Shown here in pieces: positions 1 to 6,816 of a stretch of 8,447 nt of DNA. The stretch is from Clostridiales bacterium. Its GTDB lineage: Bacteria; Bacillota; Clostridia; Oscillospirales; Oscillospiraceae. Every line of letters starts with the position of its first letter. Within the stretch, counting starts at the first letter, position 1. Position numbers and translations under genes: made by a program. The stretch spans positions 1 through 8,447 of the forward strand of contig JAQXNP010000076.1 in NCBI GenBank assembly GCA_029098065.1, read 5' to 3'. Under the pieces are notes generated by a model, which was not told where the DNA came from, ran no database searches, and saw only the letters and a list, made by a program, of their open reading frames with translations.

Positions 1-651
1 ATCAATATGGGGCTCGACAAAACGATTTTTGACCTGGCAAAAGCGGGATACGCTGTTCTCCCATTCGTATTTCCGGCTTGCGGCGTCGGCGCATGGCATG
101 AGCGCCAGCGAACTTTTATCGTCGCGGCTGATGTTTCCCACGCCCCTTGCCTCCGACAAATCCACCTGCCGGGACGCTGCCAACCTGGATGTGTTCCTGT
201 CGGACAACGGGATCTTCCGAAAGCGGAACAAAGACGGGACGATCTGGAGCCTGTCCCTGTCGGCGGCGGTATTCTACCTGACGCCGGCGGCGTCGGAGGG
301 CTACCGCTCCACCCTGAAACCGGCGGCCTTCCGGGGCAAATCCCCATCCTCCAACCTGTCAGCCCAGGTGATCCACCAGGAGCAACCCCTGTCGGAGAAG
401 GCGGCGCTGAACCCCGATTGGGTGGAATGGCTCATGGGCTTCCCGCAAGGATGGACGGACGTATCCTCTGGGCCGGCGAGCCGGAGGGCGTCCCCCGCAT
501 AACCGAGGATACGAAGGATCGGGCGCTGCGGCTGAAAACCCTGGGGAACGCGGTCTGCCCGCCTCAGGCCTATCCCATTTTTCACTACATTTCCCTGATA
601 GAGACCGGGGCGTGCGCCAGCATCTGCCCCTACGGAGGAGGTGACGGATAA
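1..651 (+). pseudogene. C5 DNA cytosine methyltransferase, 3' part, frameshifted
   Basis: Remnant of a phage/ICE-type DNA (cytosine-5) methyltransferase, which would methylate element or host DNA using S-adenosylmethionine. The 5' half, with the catalytic Pro-Cys motif, lies outside the window. The first frame (codons from 1, 4, 7...) reads FPACGVGAWHERQRTFIVA to about 126, with the QRxR motif VIII. The family signature then continues one frame over from about 131 (MFPTPLASD, later NPDWVEWLMGFPQGWTD) to about 463. It returns to the first frame at about 463-480 (ILWAGEPEGVPR) and ends with RLKTLGNAV, motif X, and a TAA at 649-651. A +1 and a -1 shift are therefore needed, and neither frame alone makes a full protein. 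No slippery heptamer stands out at either junction. Frameshift pseudogene or two indel errors are the likely readings. The family call is firm; the exact shift points are approximate. Confidence 0.8.
634..644 (+). promoter_or_regulatory. Strong Shine-Dalgarno for the NlpC/P60 gene
   Basis: GGAGGAGGTGA lies just before the ATG at 652, inside the last codons of the upstream methyltransferase frame. The upstream TAA (649-651) directly abuts this ATG. It fixes the hydrolase start and suggests translational coupling. Confidence 0.8.
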
Positions 652-2550
652 ATGCAGGAATGGAAAGCCTCCGAAAAGGAGGCGCAGAAGATGACCCGTG
701 ATGGAGCCATCTCGGTGAACCTGGTGACTGGCGAGGCCACCCATATTTCAGACCGTCCCCCGGAGCAGGATTATTCTTCTGCGGATGAAACGGCGGGGGC
801 ATTGAACCGGGCGGCGGACGAGGTGGTGGGACACCGGGAACGCCGGCAGGCGAAAAAGGCGCGGCGAAAGCGGCGCGACACCTTTCGGGAGGGTGAGGCG
901 GCCAAGGACCGCCCTTCCTCCCGTTTGCAGTTTTCCGAGACAGACCAGGGGGCGCCGGAACTGAAAAAGGCCATCCGCAAGTCGGACAAGGCGGCGGATC
1001 GGCTGGATGCGGCGAAAGCTGCTGTCCCCGTAAAGCCTCCCGGCAAGGAACATGGCAACCCATTGTCCCGACCGGTGCAGGAAATACGGTCCACCCTCCA
1101 CGGCGAAGTGAGCAAGGTGGAGGGCGATAACTCCGGTGTTCAGGCCGGCCACCTGGGAGAACGGCAGATTGAGAAGGCCGTGGGCTATGGCAATCGGCGT
1201 TTCCATCAGGCGCATGCGGACCGGAAACTGAAACCCTGGCGGGATGTGAAGCAGGCGGAGCAGGCAGCGGTGAAAGCCAATGCCGATTTCTACTGGCGGA
1301 AGTCCGTCATGGAAAATCCCCAACTTGCGTCCAGTAACCCCATCTCCCGCCTGTGGCAGAAAAAGCGGCTACAAAAGCAGTATGCCGCCGCACATCGGGC
1401 AGGAACCGGCGCGACCCAGGCTGCGGGAAAGGCGTCCCAGACCGCCGCTTCCGCAGCGAAGAAAGGCGGCGGGACCATCGCCCAGAAGCTGGGCGGGCTT
1501 GTGACGAAGAACAAACACACCCTTCTCATTGTGGGAGGGATCGGCTTGATTCTCATGCTCATCATGGGGCTGATGCAGTCCTGCACTTCCATGTTCGGAG
1601 GCGGGACTTCCGGCCTGGTGGCGTCCTCCTATCTCTCCGAGGACGCGGACCTGACCGGGGCCGAGGCCGCCTATTGTGGGATGGAGGCGGAGCTTCAAGA
1701 ATACCTGGACACCTACGAGGCCACCCACGACTATGACGAATATCACTTTGACCTGGACGAGATCGAGCATGACCCTTATGTGCTGCTGTCCATCCTGTCG
1801 GCGCTCCACGAAGGGGTGTTTACCCTGGACGAGGTGCAAGGCGACCTGGAAATGCTCTTTGACAAGCAGTACATCCTCACCGAAACTGTGACCACCGAAA
1901 CAAGGTATCGGACGGAAACCCGGACAGACAGCGAGGGCAACGAGTACGAAGTGGAGGTGCCATACACCTGGTATATCTGCACCGTCACGCTGGAAAACTT
2001 TGACCTCTCTCATGTGCCGGTCTACATCATGGGCGAGGATCAGCTTTCCATGTATGCCGTGTATATGTCCACCCTGGGCAACCGGCCGGATCTGTTTCCG
2101 TCCTCCGGGTATGTGGGCAAGTACATCGAGAACCCGCCTACGGCCTGGGACATCCCCGCCGAGTACCTGACGGATGAACGGTTTGCTACCCTCATCACCG
2201 AGGCGGAGAAATACCTGGGATACCCCTATGTGTGGGGCGGGAGCAGCCCGGAGACATCGTTTGACTGTTCCGGCTTCGTCAGCTATGTGCTGACCAGCAC
2301 CGGCCTGTGCAATACCGGGCGGCTGGGCGCCCAGGGGCTCTACAATATCTCCACGCCGGTATCCGACCCCCAGCCCGGTGATTTGGTGTTCTTCGTGGGC
2401 ACCTATGACACCAGCGGTATCTCCCATGTGGGTATTTATGTGGGCGATGGAATGATGCTGCATTGCGGAGACCCGATTTCCTACACCAATTTGAATACAA
2501 GTTACTGGCAGTCTCACTTTTATGCCTACGGCCGGCCGCCGTACAACTGA
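652..2550 (+). CDS. CD1108-type conjugal transfer protein, NlpC/P60 cell-wall hydrolase
   Basis: Intact 632-residue protein of the type found in Tn1549-family elements. It is expected to cut peptide stems of peptidoglycan so the conjugation channel can cross the wall (VirB1/Tn916 Orf14-like role, inferred). Residues 1 to about 285 are highly charged, Lys/Arg/Ala-rich and without a signal peptide, so presumably cytoplasmic. One membrane segment spans about 290-309 (LLIVGGIGLILMLIMGLM), followed by an acidic extracellular region with a Thr/Glu-rich stretch around 410-435. The NlpC/P60 domain fills about 505-632: YPYVWGG, then FDCSGF with catalytic Cys539, SHVGIYVG with His592, and His604 as likely third residue. 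The start is set by the Shine-Dalgarno at 634-644. It sits between two damaged cargo genes but shows no lesion. The domain and element-type calls are firm; the substrate is inferred. Confidence 0.9.
   Translation: MQEWKASEKEAQKMTRDGAISVNLVTGEATHISDRPPEQDYSSADETAGALNRAADEVVGHRERRQAKKARRKRRDTFREGEAAKDRPSSRLQFSETDQGAPELKKAIRKSDKAADRLDAAKAAVPVKPPGKEHGNPLSRPVQEIRSTLHGEVSKVEGDNSGVQAGHLGERQIEKAVGYGNRRFHQAHADRKLKPWRDVKQAEQAAVKANADFYWRKSVMENPQLASSNPISRLWQKKRLQKQYAAAHRAGTGATQAAGKASQTAASAAKKGGGTIAQKLGGLVTKNKHTLLIVGGIGLILMLIMGLMQSCTSMFGGGTSGLVASSYLSEDADLTGAEAAYCGMEAELQEYLDTYEATHDYDEYHFDLDEIEHDPYVLLSILSALHEGVFTLDEVQGDLEMLFDKQYILTETVTTETRYRTETRTDSEGNEYEVEVPYTWYICTVTLENFDLSHVPVYIMGEDQLSMYAVYMSTLGNRPDLFPSSGYVGKYIENPPTAWDIPAEYLTDERFATLITEAEKYLGYPYVWGGSSPETSFDCSGFVSYVLTSTGLCNTGRLGAQGLYNISTPVSDPQPGDLVFFVGTYDTSGISHVGIYVGDGMMLHCGDPISYTNLNTSYWQSHFYAYGRPPYN
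667..683 (+). other. Stem-loop in the first codons of the NlpC/P60 gene
   Basis: GCCTCC (667-672) and GGAGGC (678-683) are perfect inverted arms around the loop GAAAA, starting 15 nt after the ATG. The right arm also contains a GGAGG. A stem this short could arise by chance. It is listed because similar hairpins recur near the starts of other genes here. Confidence 0.35.
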
Positions 2551-2551
2551 T

Positions 2552-2561
2552 GGGAGGTGAA
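2552..2561 (+). promoter_or_regulatory. Ribosome binding site choosing the start at 2574
   Basis: GGGAGGTGAA lies between two candidate starts. The ATG at 2550 overlaps the preceding TGA but has no purine-rich site upstream. The ATG at 2574 has this motif about 14 nt upstream (slightly long) and begins MVSYGGG, placing the PP-loop at the extreme N-terminus as expected. I therefore prefer 2574. Confidence 0.6.
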
Positions 2562-2573
2562 ACACACATCAAT

Positions 2574-3308
2574 ATGGTTTCCTATGGGGGCGGTGTCAAC
2601 AGCACCGCCCTTTTAGTCGGTCTGCACCAGCACCGTATCCCGGTAGACCTGATCCTCTTTGCGGATACCGGGGCGGAGCATCCCCACACCTATGCCTACC
2701 TGGACATCATGGACCGCTGGCTGAAGGACCACGGGATGCCGCCCATTACCAGAGTGTATAAGACCACGCGGGACGGAAAGCGGCTGACCTTGGAACAGGA
2801 GTGTTTGCAGAGCGGCACCCTGCCTTCTATGGCCTATGGCTTCAAGCGGTGTTCCCTGAAACACAAGATCGGGCCGCAGGAAAAGTTCTGCAACCATTAT
2901 CCGCCGTGTCAAAAGGTATGGGCGGCGGGCAAACGGGTGGTCAAGTTCATCGGCTACGACGCCGGCTAAGGTTACCGCAGCGACAAGGTGCTGCTGGGGG
3001 ATCTGGCCGATCCCAAGTACAGCAAGTGGTATCCCCTGATGGAATGGGGATGGACGCGGGACGATTGCATCCGGCAGATCGAGGCGGCGGGGCTGCCCCA
3101 ACCGGGCAAGTCCTCCTGTTTCTTCTGCCCCAGCATGAGGGCGGAGGAGATCATCCGGCTTCGGGACCACCACCCGGACCTGTTCCGGCGGGCCATCGCG
3201 CTGGAGGACAATGCCCGTCCCAATTTGAAAACGGTCCAGGGTCTGGGCCGCAATTACTCATGGAAAGAACGGTTTGGAAAGGAGAATTGCACACATGGCA
3301 ACTGTTGA
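2574..3308 (+). pseudogene. PAPS-reductase-family PP-loop protein, interrupted by TAA
   Basis: The N-terminus carries a PP-loop, SYGGGVNSTALL (residues 3-14), typical of the phosphoadenosine phosphosulfate reductase/ATP-pyrophosphatase superfamily. Members adenylate a substrate using ATP and include DndC of DNA phosphorothioation. The real substrate here is unknown. ILFADTGAEHPHT follows, and Cys93 (FKRCS), Cys106, Cys112 and a CFFC pair (182/185, in KSSCFFCPSM) could bind a metal or cluster. An in-frame TAA at 2967-2969 (codon 132, after GYDAG) splits the gene into about 131 and 112 residues. Homology-like sequence continues in the same frame, so a single substitution, perhaps from a Glu codon, explains it. 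The CFFC pair would be lost from the truncated product. The 3' end overlaps the DUF4315 start by 14 bp. The family call is firm; function is open. Confidence 0.8.
2588..2610 (+). other. Hairpin plus T-run early in the PAPS-reductase-like gene
   Basis: GGGCGGTG (2588-2595) and CACCGCCC (2603-2610) pair perfectly around a 7-nt loop, followed by TTTT (2611-2614). This looks like a weak intrinsic terminator or attenuator on the + strand. It lies in the codons for the PP-loop and shortly after, so amino-acid constraint plus GC bias may be the whole cause. Confidence 0.35.
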
Positions 3309-3576
3309 AAAAATCCGCCGAGACATCGAAAAGACCAAGCAGAAGATCTCCGAACAGCAGAAGCGCCTCCGCTCTCTGGAGGCGCAGCTTGTGGAGGAGG
3401 AGAACCTGGAGATCGTCCGCATGGTCAAGGCGGTGAAGATGGACAACCGGGAGCTGACGGCCTTCCTGAAGGCATACGCCAGCGGCCTCATCGCCCTGCC
3501 GGAGGGCATGATGGAGGCGGAGGCGTCGGCTGACCCCGGCGAGAACGAGATGGAGGACGCCGAGTATGAAGAATAA
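3295..3576 (+). CDS. DUF4315 family conjugative-element protein
   Basis: Small 93-residue protein resembling DUF4315, a family found almost always between the NlpC/P60 gene and the DUF4366 gene in these elements. No biochemical function is known. Residues about 3-45 (ATVEKIRRDIEKTKQKI onwards) have heptad-like charged and Leu spacing and probably form a coiled coil. A conserved-looking ELTAFLKAYASG segment follows, and the tail is acidic. There is no signal peptide or membrane segment, so it is presumably cytoplasmic and may act as an adaptor or in oligomers (inference). I chose the ATG at 3295, preceded by AAAGGAG, over an in-frame TTG at 3274. It overlaps the previous gene by 14 bp and the next by 11 bp. 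Its size fits the family. Confidence 0.85.
   Translation: MATVEKIRRDIEKTKQKISEQQKRLRSLEAQLVEEENLEIVRMVKAVKMDNRELTAFLKAYASGLIALPEGMMEAEASADPGENEMEDAEYEE
3363..3385 (+). other. 8-bp stem-loop inside the DUF4315 gene
   Basis: GCGCCTCC (3363-3370) and GGAGGCGC (3378-3385) are perfect arms with loop GCTCTCT, about 68 nt after the start codon. It is coding sequence (RLRSLEAQ), so chance in GC-rich DNA is possible. There is no T-run, so it is not a terminator. Confidence 0.35.
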
Positions 3577-4720
3577 AACGATCATCCGCCTGTTTACGGC
3601 GGCTCTGGCCGTGGCGCTCTGTGCCACGGCCTTTGCGATCCCTGCTTTTGCCGGCGGCGGGGAGGGTGAACCTTACTACACCGAGACGGAGGCAGATCTC
3701 ACGGAGGATGACGAGACCCCGGAAATCACGGTTTCCGATGATGAAGATACTGTCGGCGGCGATAATGCGGAGGCCGGCGGTGACACCCTGGATCAGCTCA
3801 CCGAACTGCTGGGCAGCCTGGGAACCGTGACCGTCACCGAGGATGGCATCCTGTTCACTCCCAACCTGGAGGGGCTGGAGCCCCTGCGCACCGGCACCGT
3901 GACCACCTGCGGCGGCAATCTGAATGTCCGCACCGGCGCAGGGCTGGACAATGACGCCTTCACCCAGCTTCCCAACGGGGCGCAGGTGGAGGTCATCGGC
4001 ACCGAGGGCGAATGGGTCAAGGTGCTTCTGCCGGAGCGGGAGGGCTATGTTCATTCTGATTACCTGACCATCACGGATACGGGCAGTTTTTCCCTCTCCC
4101 TGAATGGGGCGGACCTCTCCGCTTTGCTGGAACTGCTCCCCTCCGGTCTCTCCGATGGCGGAGGAGCCGCCCTCACCCCGGATGGGAACCTCTCCCTGAT
4201 CGACGACCTGGGCGGGGCTTCCTCCGGCAAACAGTTCATCACCGTGGAGACGAAGGGCGGCAATGTGTTCTATCTCATCATCGACCGGGACGACGAGGGG
4301 GCGCAGACTGTCCACTTCCTGAACCAGGTGGACGAAGCCGACCTCCTGGCCCTGATGGAGGATGGCGAAGTCCAGGAGACCCCGGCGGTCTGCACCTGTA
4401 CGGAGAAATGTCAGGCCGGTGCGGTGAATACCGCCTGTCCGGTCTGCGCGGTGAATATGAGCGAGTGCGCCGGGAAAGCGCCGGAGGAGGAGCCAGAGCC
4501 TGAACCGGAGCCGGAGAAAGAGTCCGGCAGCGGCGGCGCCCTGGTATTGATCCTGCTGCTGGCGGTGCTGGGCAGCGGCGGAGCCTTCGCCTACATCAAG
4601 TTTATCAAGCCCAAGCAGGGCGCAAAGGTCAGCGCCGACCCGGACGACTATGATTTTGAGGATGAGGAGGAATATATCAACGAGGCCCCTGAACCGGAAG
4701 AAACGGAGGAAACGAAATGA
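3566..4720 (+). CDS. DUF4366 family exported membrane protein with SH3b domain
   Basis: 384 residues, intact. A signal peptide occupies residues 1-29 (basic MKNKTIIR, hydrophobic core, AFA then Gly). An acidic linker follows. A bacterial SH3 domain lies at about 107-169 (NLNVRTGAG ... EGYVHSDYLTI), likely binding cell-wall peptide. The DUF4366 core begins near 222 (KQFITVETKGGNVFYLIIDR). A six-cysteine cluster (276, 278, 282, 291, 294, 301) precedes a Glu-Pro spacer, one membrane segment at about 325-346, and a short acidic cytoplasmic tail. The cysteines would be outside the cell and could form disulfides or bind metal. It is probably an envelope component of the conjugation machinery (inferred from context; no known activity). 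GGAGG at 3552-3556 sets the ATG, which overlaps the DUF4315 stop by 11 bp. The end shares ATGA with topB. Confidence 0.88.
   Translation: MKNKTIIRLFTAALAVALCATAFAIPAFAGGGEGEPYYTETEADLTEDDETPEITVSDDEDTVGGDNAEAGGDTLDQLTELLGSLGTVTVTEDGILFTPNLEGLEPLRTGTVTTCGGNLNVRTGAGLDNDAFTQLPNGAQVEVIGTEGEWVKVLLPEREGYVHSDYLTITDTGSFSLSLNGADLSALLELLPSGLSDGGGAALTPDGNLSLIDDLGGASSGKQFITVETKGGNVFYLIIDRDDEGAQTVHFLNQVDEADLLALMEDGEVQETPAVCTCTEKCQAGAVNTACPVCAVNMSECAGKAPEEEPEPEPEPEKESGSGGALVLILLLAVLGSGGAFAYIKFIKPKQGAKVSADPDDYDFEDEEEYINEAPEPEETEETK
3607..3631 (+). other. 9-bp stem-loop in the signal-peptide codons of the DUF4366 gene
   Basis: GGCCGTGGC (3607-3615) and GCCACGGCC (3623-3631) are perfect arms around GCTCTGT, followed by TTT, 41 nt into the gene. 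The codons read LAVALCATA, so low-complexity Ala/Leu/Val coding favours such repeats. A role in slowing early translation is only a possibility. Confidence 0.4.
4484..4522 (+). repeat. Glu-Pro repeat in the DUF4366 protein
   Basis: Alternating Glu and Pro codons (EPEPEPEPE, residues about 309-317, flanked by Glu) form a stiff acidic spacer between the cysteine cluster and the membrane segment. The codons vary (CCA, CCT, CCG; GAG, GAA), so this is a protein-level repeat and not a recent DNA expansion. Confidence 0.7.
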
Positions 4721-6816
4721 AGCTGGTGATCTGCGAGAAACCGAGTGTTGCGAAAGCCGTTGCATCGGCCCTGGGTGTCACATCCAGGGCCGATGGCTGT
4801 TTTGAAGGAAATGGGCTCATCGTTTCCTGGTGTGTGGGACACCTGATGTCCCCGATGGACGCAGCCGGGTATGACCCCGCCTAGAAGAAGTGGAAGTATG
4901 ACGACCTTCCCATCCTGCCGGAGCCCTTCCGTTATGTGCTGGCGAAGGGCAAAGAGGACGCTTTCCAGAATTTGAAGCGCCTCATGGAGCGCCCGGATGT
5001 GACGGAGCTGGTCAACGCCTGCGACGCCGGGCGGGAGGGCGAGCTGATCTTCCGGCTGGTCTATGAGGCTGCCGGATGCTCCAAACCCTTCTCCCGCCTC
5101 TGGATTTCTTCGATGGAGGACGCGGCGATCCGGGAGGGCTTTGCCGACCTGCGCCCCGGCGGGGCCTATGATCCCCTGTATCAGTCGGCGCTCTGCCGCC
5201 AAAAGGCGGACTGGCTCATTGGTATCAACGCGAGCCGCCTGTTCTCCGTCCTATACCATCGCACCCTGAACGTGGGGCGGGTACAGACACCCACCCTTGC
5301 CATGCTGGTGGACCGGGACAGCAGGATCACCCTGTTCCGGAAGGAGAAATACCATCATGTGCGCCTGGCGCTGGATGGGGCCGAAGCGGTGTCCGAGAAG
5401 ATCGCCGCCCCGGAGGAGGCGAAGAGCCTGCGGGCGGCCTGTGCCGGCGCATCGGCATCCTGCACCTCCGTCACCCATGAGAAGAAGAAGGAGGCGCCGC
5501 CCAAGCTCTACGACCTGACCGCCTTGCAGCGGGAGGCAAACCGGGTGTTCGGTTACACGGCCAAGCAGACCCTGGACTACGCACAATCGCTGTACGAGAA
5601 GAAGCTGCTGACCTATCCCCGGACCGACAGCCGGTATCTGACGGTCGATATGGCGGAGACCGCCTCTGTGGTCCTGCATCTGGCAGCGCAGGTGCCGCCC
5701 TTCGATGCTTGCCCGGACTTCTTCCCTGATGTTGCGGCGCTGGTGAATGATGGGGAGGTGTCCGACCACCACGCCATCATCCCCACGCTGGAGCTGGAGA
5801 AAGCCGACCTGTCCGAACTGACTGTGGGAGAACGGAACACTTTGCTACTGGTGTGCCGGGAGCTGCTGTGTGCGGCGGCGGAACCCTATATGTATGAAGC
5901 GGTCACGGCCGCTTTTAACTGTGGTGGACACACCTTCACCGCCAAGGGGCGGCACATCCTTTCCGAGGGCTGGCGTGAGATCGACCGCATTTTACGCGCC
6001 TCCCTGAAGGAGCAGCCGGAGGACGAGGCGGAGCCCATCGCCCTGCCGGATTTCACCGAAGGCCAGACCTTTGACCAGGTGGATGCCTCTGTTACCGAAC
6101 ACTTCACCGCCCCGCCCAAGGCGTACACGGAGGACACCCTTCTGGCGGCGATGGAGACCGCCGGAAAAGAGGATATGCCGGAGGACGCCGAGCGCAAGGG
6201 CCTGGGCACCCCGGCGACCAGGGCGGCCATCCTGGAAAAGCTGGTGGCGGCCGGATTTGTGGAGCGCAGAGGCAAAAGCCTTATTCCCACCAAAGCGGGG
6301 ATCAACCTGGTTACAGTCCTGCCGGACACCTTGACCTCTCCTATGCTCACGGCGGAGTGGGAACAGAAACTGACCACCATCGCCAGGGGCGAGGGCGACC
6401 CCGCCGCTTTCATGGCGGGGATCTCTGAAATGACGCGGGAGCTGGTAAAAACCTATTCCCATATCTCCGAGGAAGGTCAGAAACTGTTCGCCCCGGAGCG
6501 GGAGACCGTGGGCCTCTGCCCCCGTTGCGGCAAACCGGTCTACGAGGGCAAAAAGAATTTTTACTGCTCCGACCGCTCCTGCCGCTTCGTGCTGTGGAAG
6601 GATGACCGCTTCTGGACCTCCCGCAAAAAGGAGCTGACCCGGAAGATGGCTGCCGACCTGCTGAAGAAGGGCCGCACCTCCGTCAGGGGGATGTGGTCTG
6701 AAAAGAAGGGCGCCGCTTATGACGCGGTGGTGGTGCTGGATGATACCAGCGAAAAGTATGTCCGTTTTAAGATGGAGTTTCCCAAGCGAAAGGAGGGTGT
6801 GAATGGCAAAAAGTAA
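4717..6816 (+). pseudogene. topB: DNA topoisomerase III, interrupted by TAG at codon 56
   Basis: Type IA topoisomerase of conjugative elements, which cuts and passes single strands to resolve transfer or replication intermediates. Read through, it would have 700 codons, normal for the family. The N-terminus MKLVICEKPSVAKAV has Glu7, matching the catalytic Glu of E. coli Topo III. The Toprim motif DAGREGE spans 103-109. The active-site Tyr300 lies in TYPRTDSRY. SDHHAIIPT (349-357) and GLGTPATRA (495-503) follow. A C-terminal zinc ribbon has Cys 601, 604, 617 and 622. An in-frame TAG (4882-4884) interrupts YDPA-stop-KKWKYDDLP, where I recall relatives having Tyr, so TAC or TAT to TAG is a one-base change. 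Restart at the GTG at 4936 would lose Glu7 and part of Toprim and should be inactive. The ATG overlaps the upstream stop as ATGA, with GGAGG at 4705-4709. Everything after the TAG is clean, so the lesion is recent or a sequencing error. Confidence 0.88.
4763..4795 (+). other. Strong hairpin with 12-bp perfect arms, early in topB
   Basis: CATCGGCCCTGG (4763-4774) and CCAGGGCCGATG (4784-4795) are exact reverse complements separated by 9 nt. The spacer can add a G-T wobble, T-A and G-C, giving about 15 paired positions around a 3-nt loop. It starts 46 nt after the topB ATG, in codons 16-27, and upstream of the internal TAG. No T-run follows, so it is not a classical terminator. It is the longest perfect inverted repeat I found here. 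Confidence 0.6.

Noticed and set aside
112..135. Programmed ribosomal frameshift in the methyltransferase
   Set aside because: No slippery heptamer fits the required forward shift at the frame-change point, and a second opposite shift would also be needed near 465.
1479..1495. 7-bp stem-loop (CGCCCAG/CTGGGCG, loop AAG) inside the NlpC/P60 gene
   Set aside because: It is mid-gene, has no T-run, and is likely chance in GC-rich coding sequence. It serves as background for judging the 5'-proximal hairpins.
1369..2565. Open frame of 398 codons on the - strand
   Set aside because: It is antisense to the NlpC/P60 domain and has no recognisable motif; a shadow of the real gene.
2568..2577. Ten bases (atcaatatgg) identical to the first ten bases of the window
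   Set aside because: Too short to be a meaningful direct repeat, and the flanks do not match.
3488..4765. Open frame of 425 codons on the - strand
   Set aside because: It is antisense to the DUF4366 gene, shows no domain pattern, and its composition mirrors the sense Glu/Asp/Gly codons.
4882..4884. Pyrrolysine or programmed readthrough at the topB TAG
   Set aside because: Related TopB proteins as I recall have Tyr here, no readthrough-promoting context is evident, and no pyl gene is in view. Mutation or error is simpler.
5896..5916. AAGCGG/CCGCTT inverted repeat followed by TTTT in topB
   Set aside because: A 6-bp stem deep inside the topB coding region; not a credible terminator.
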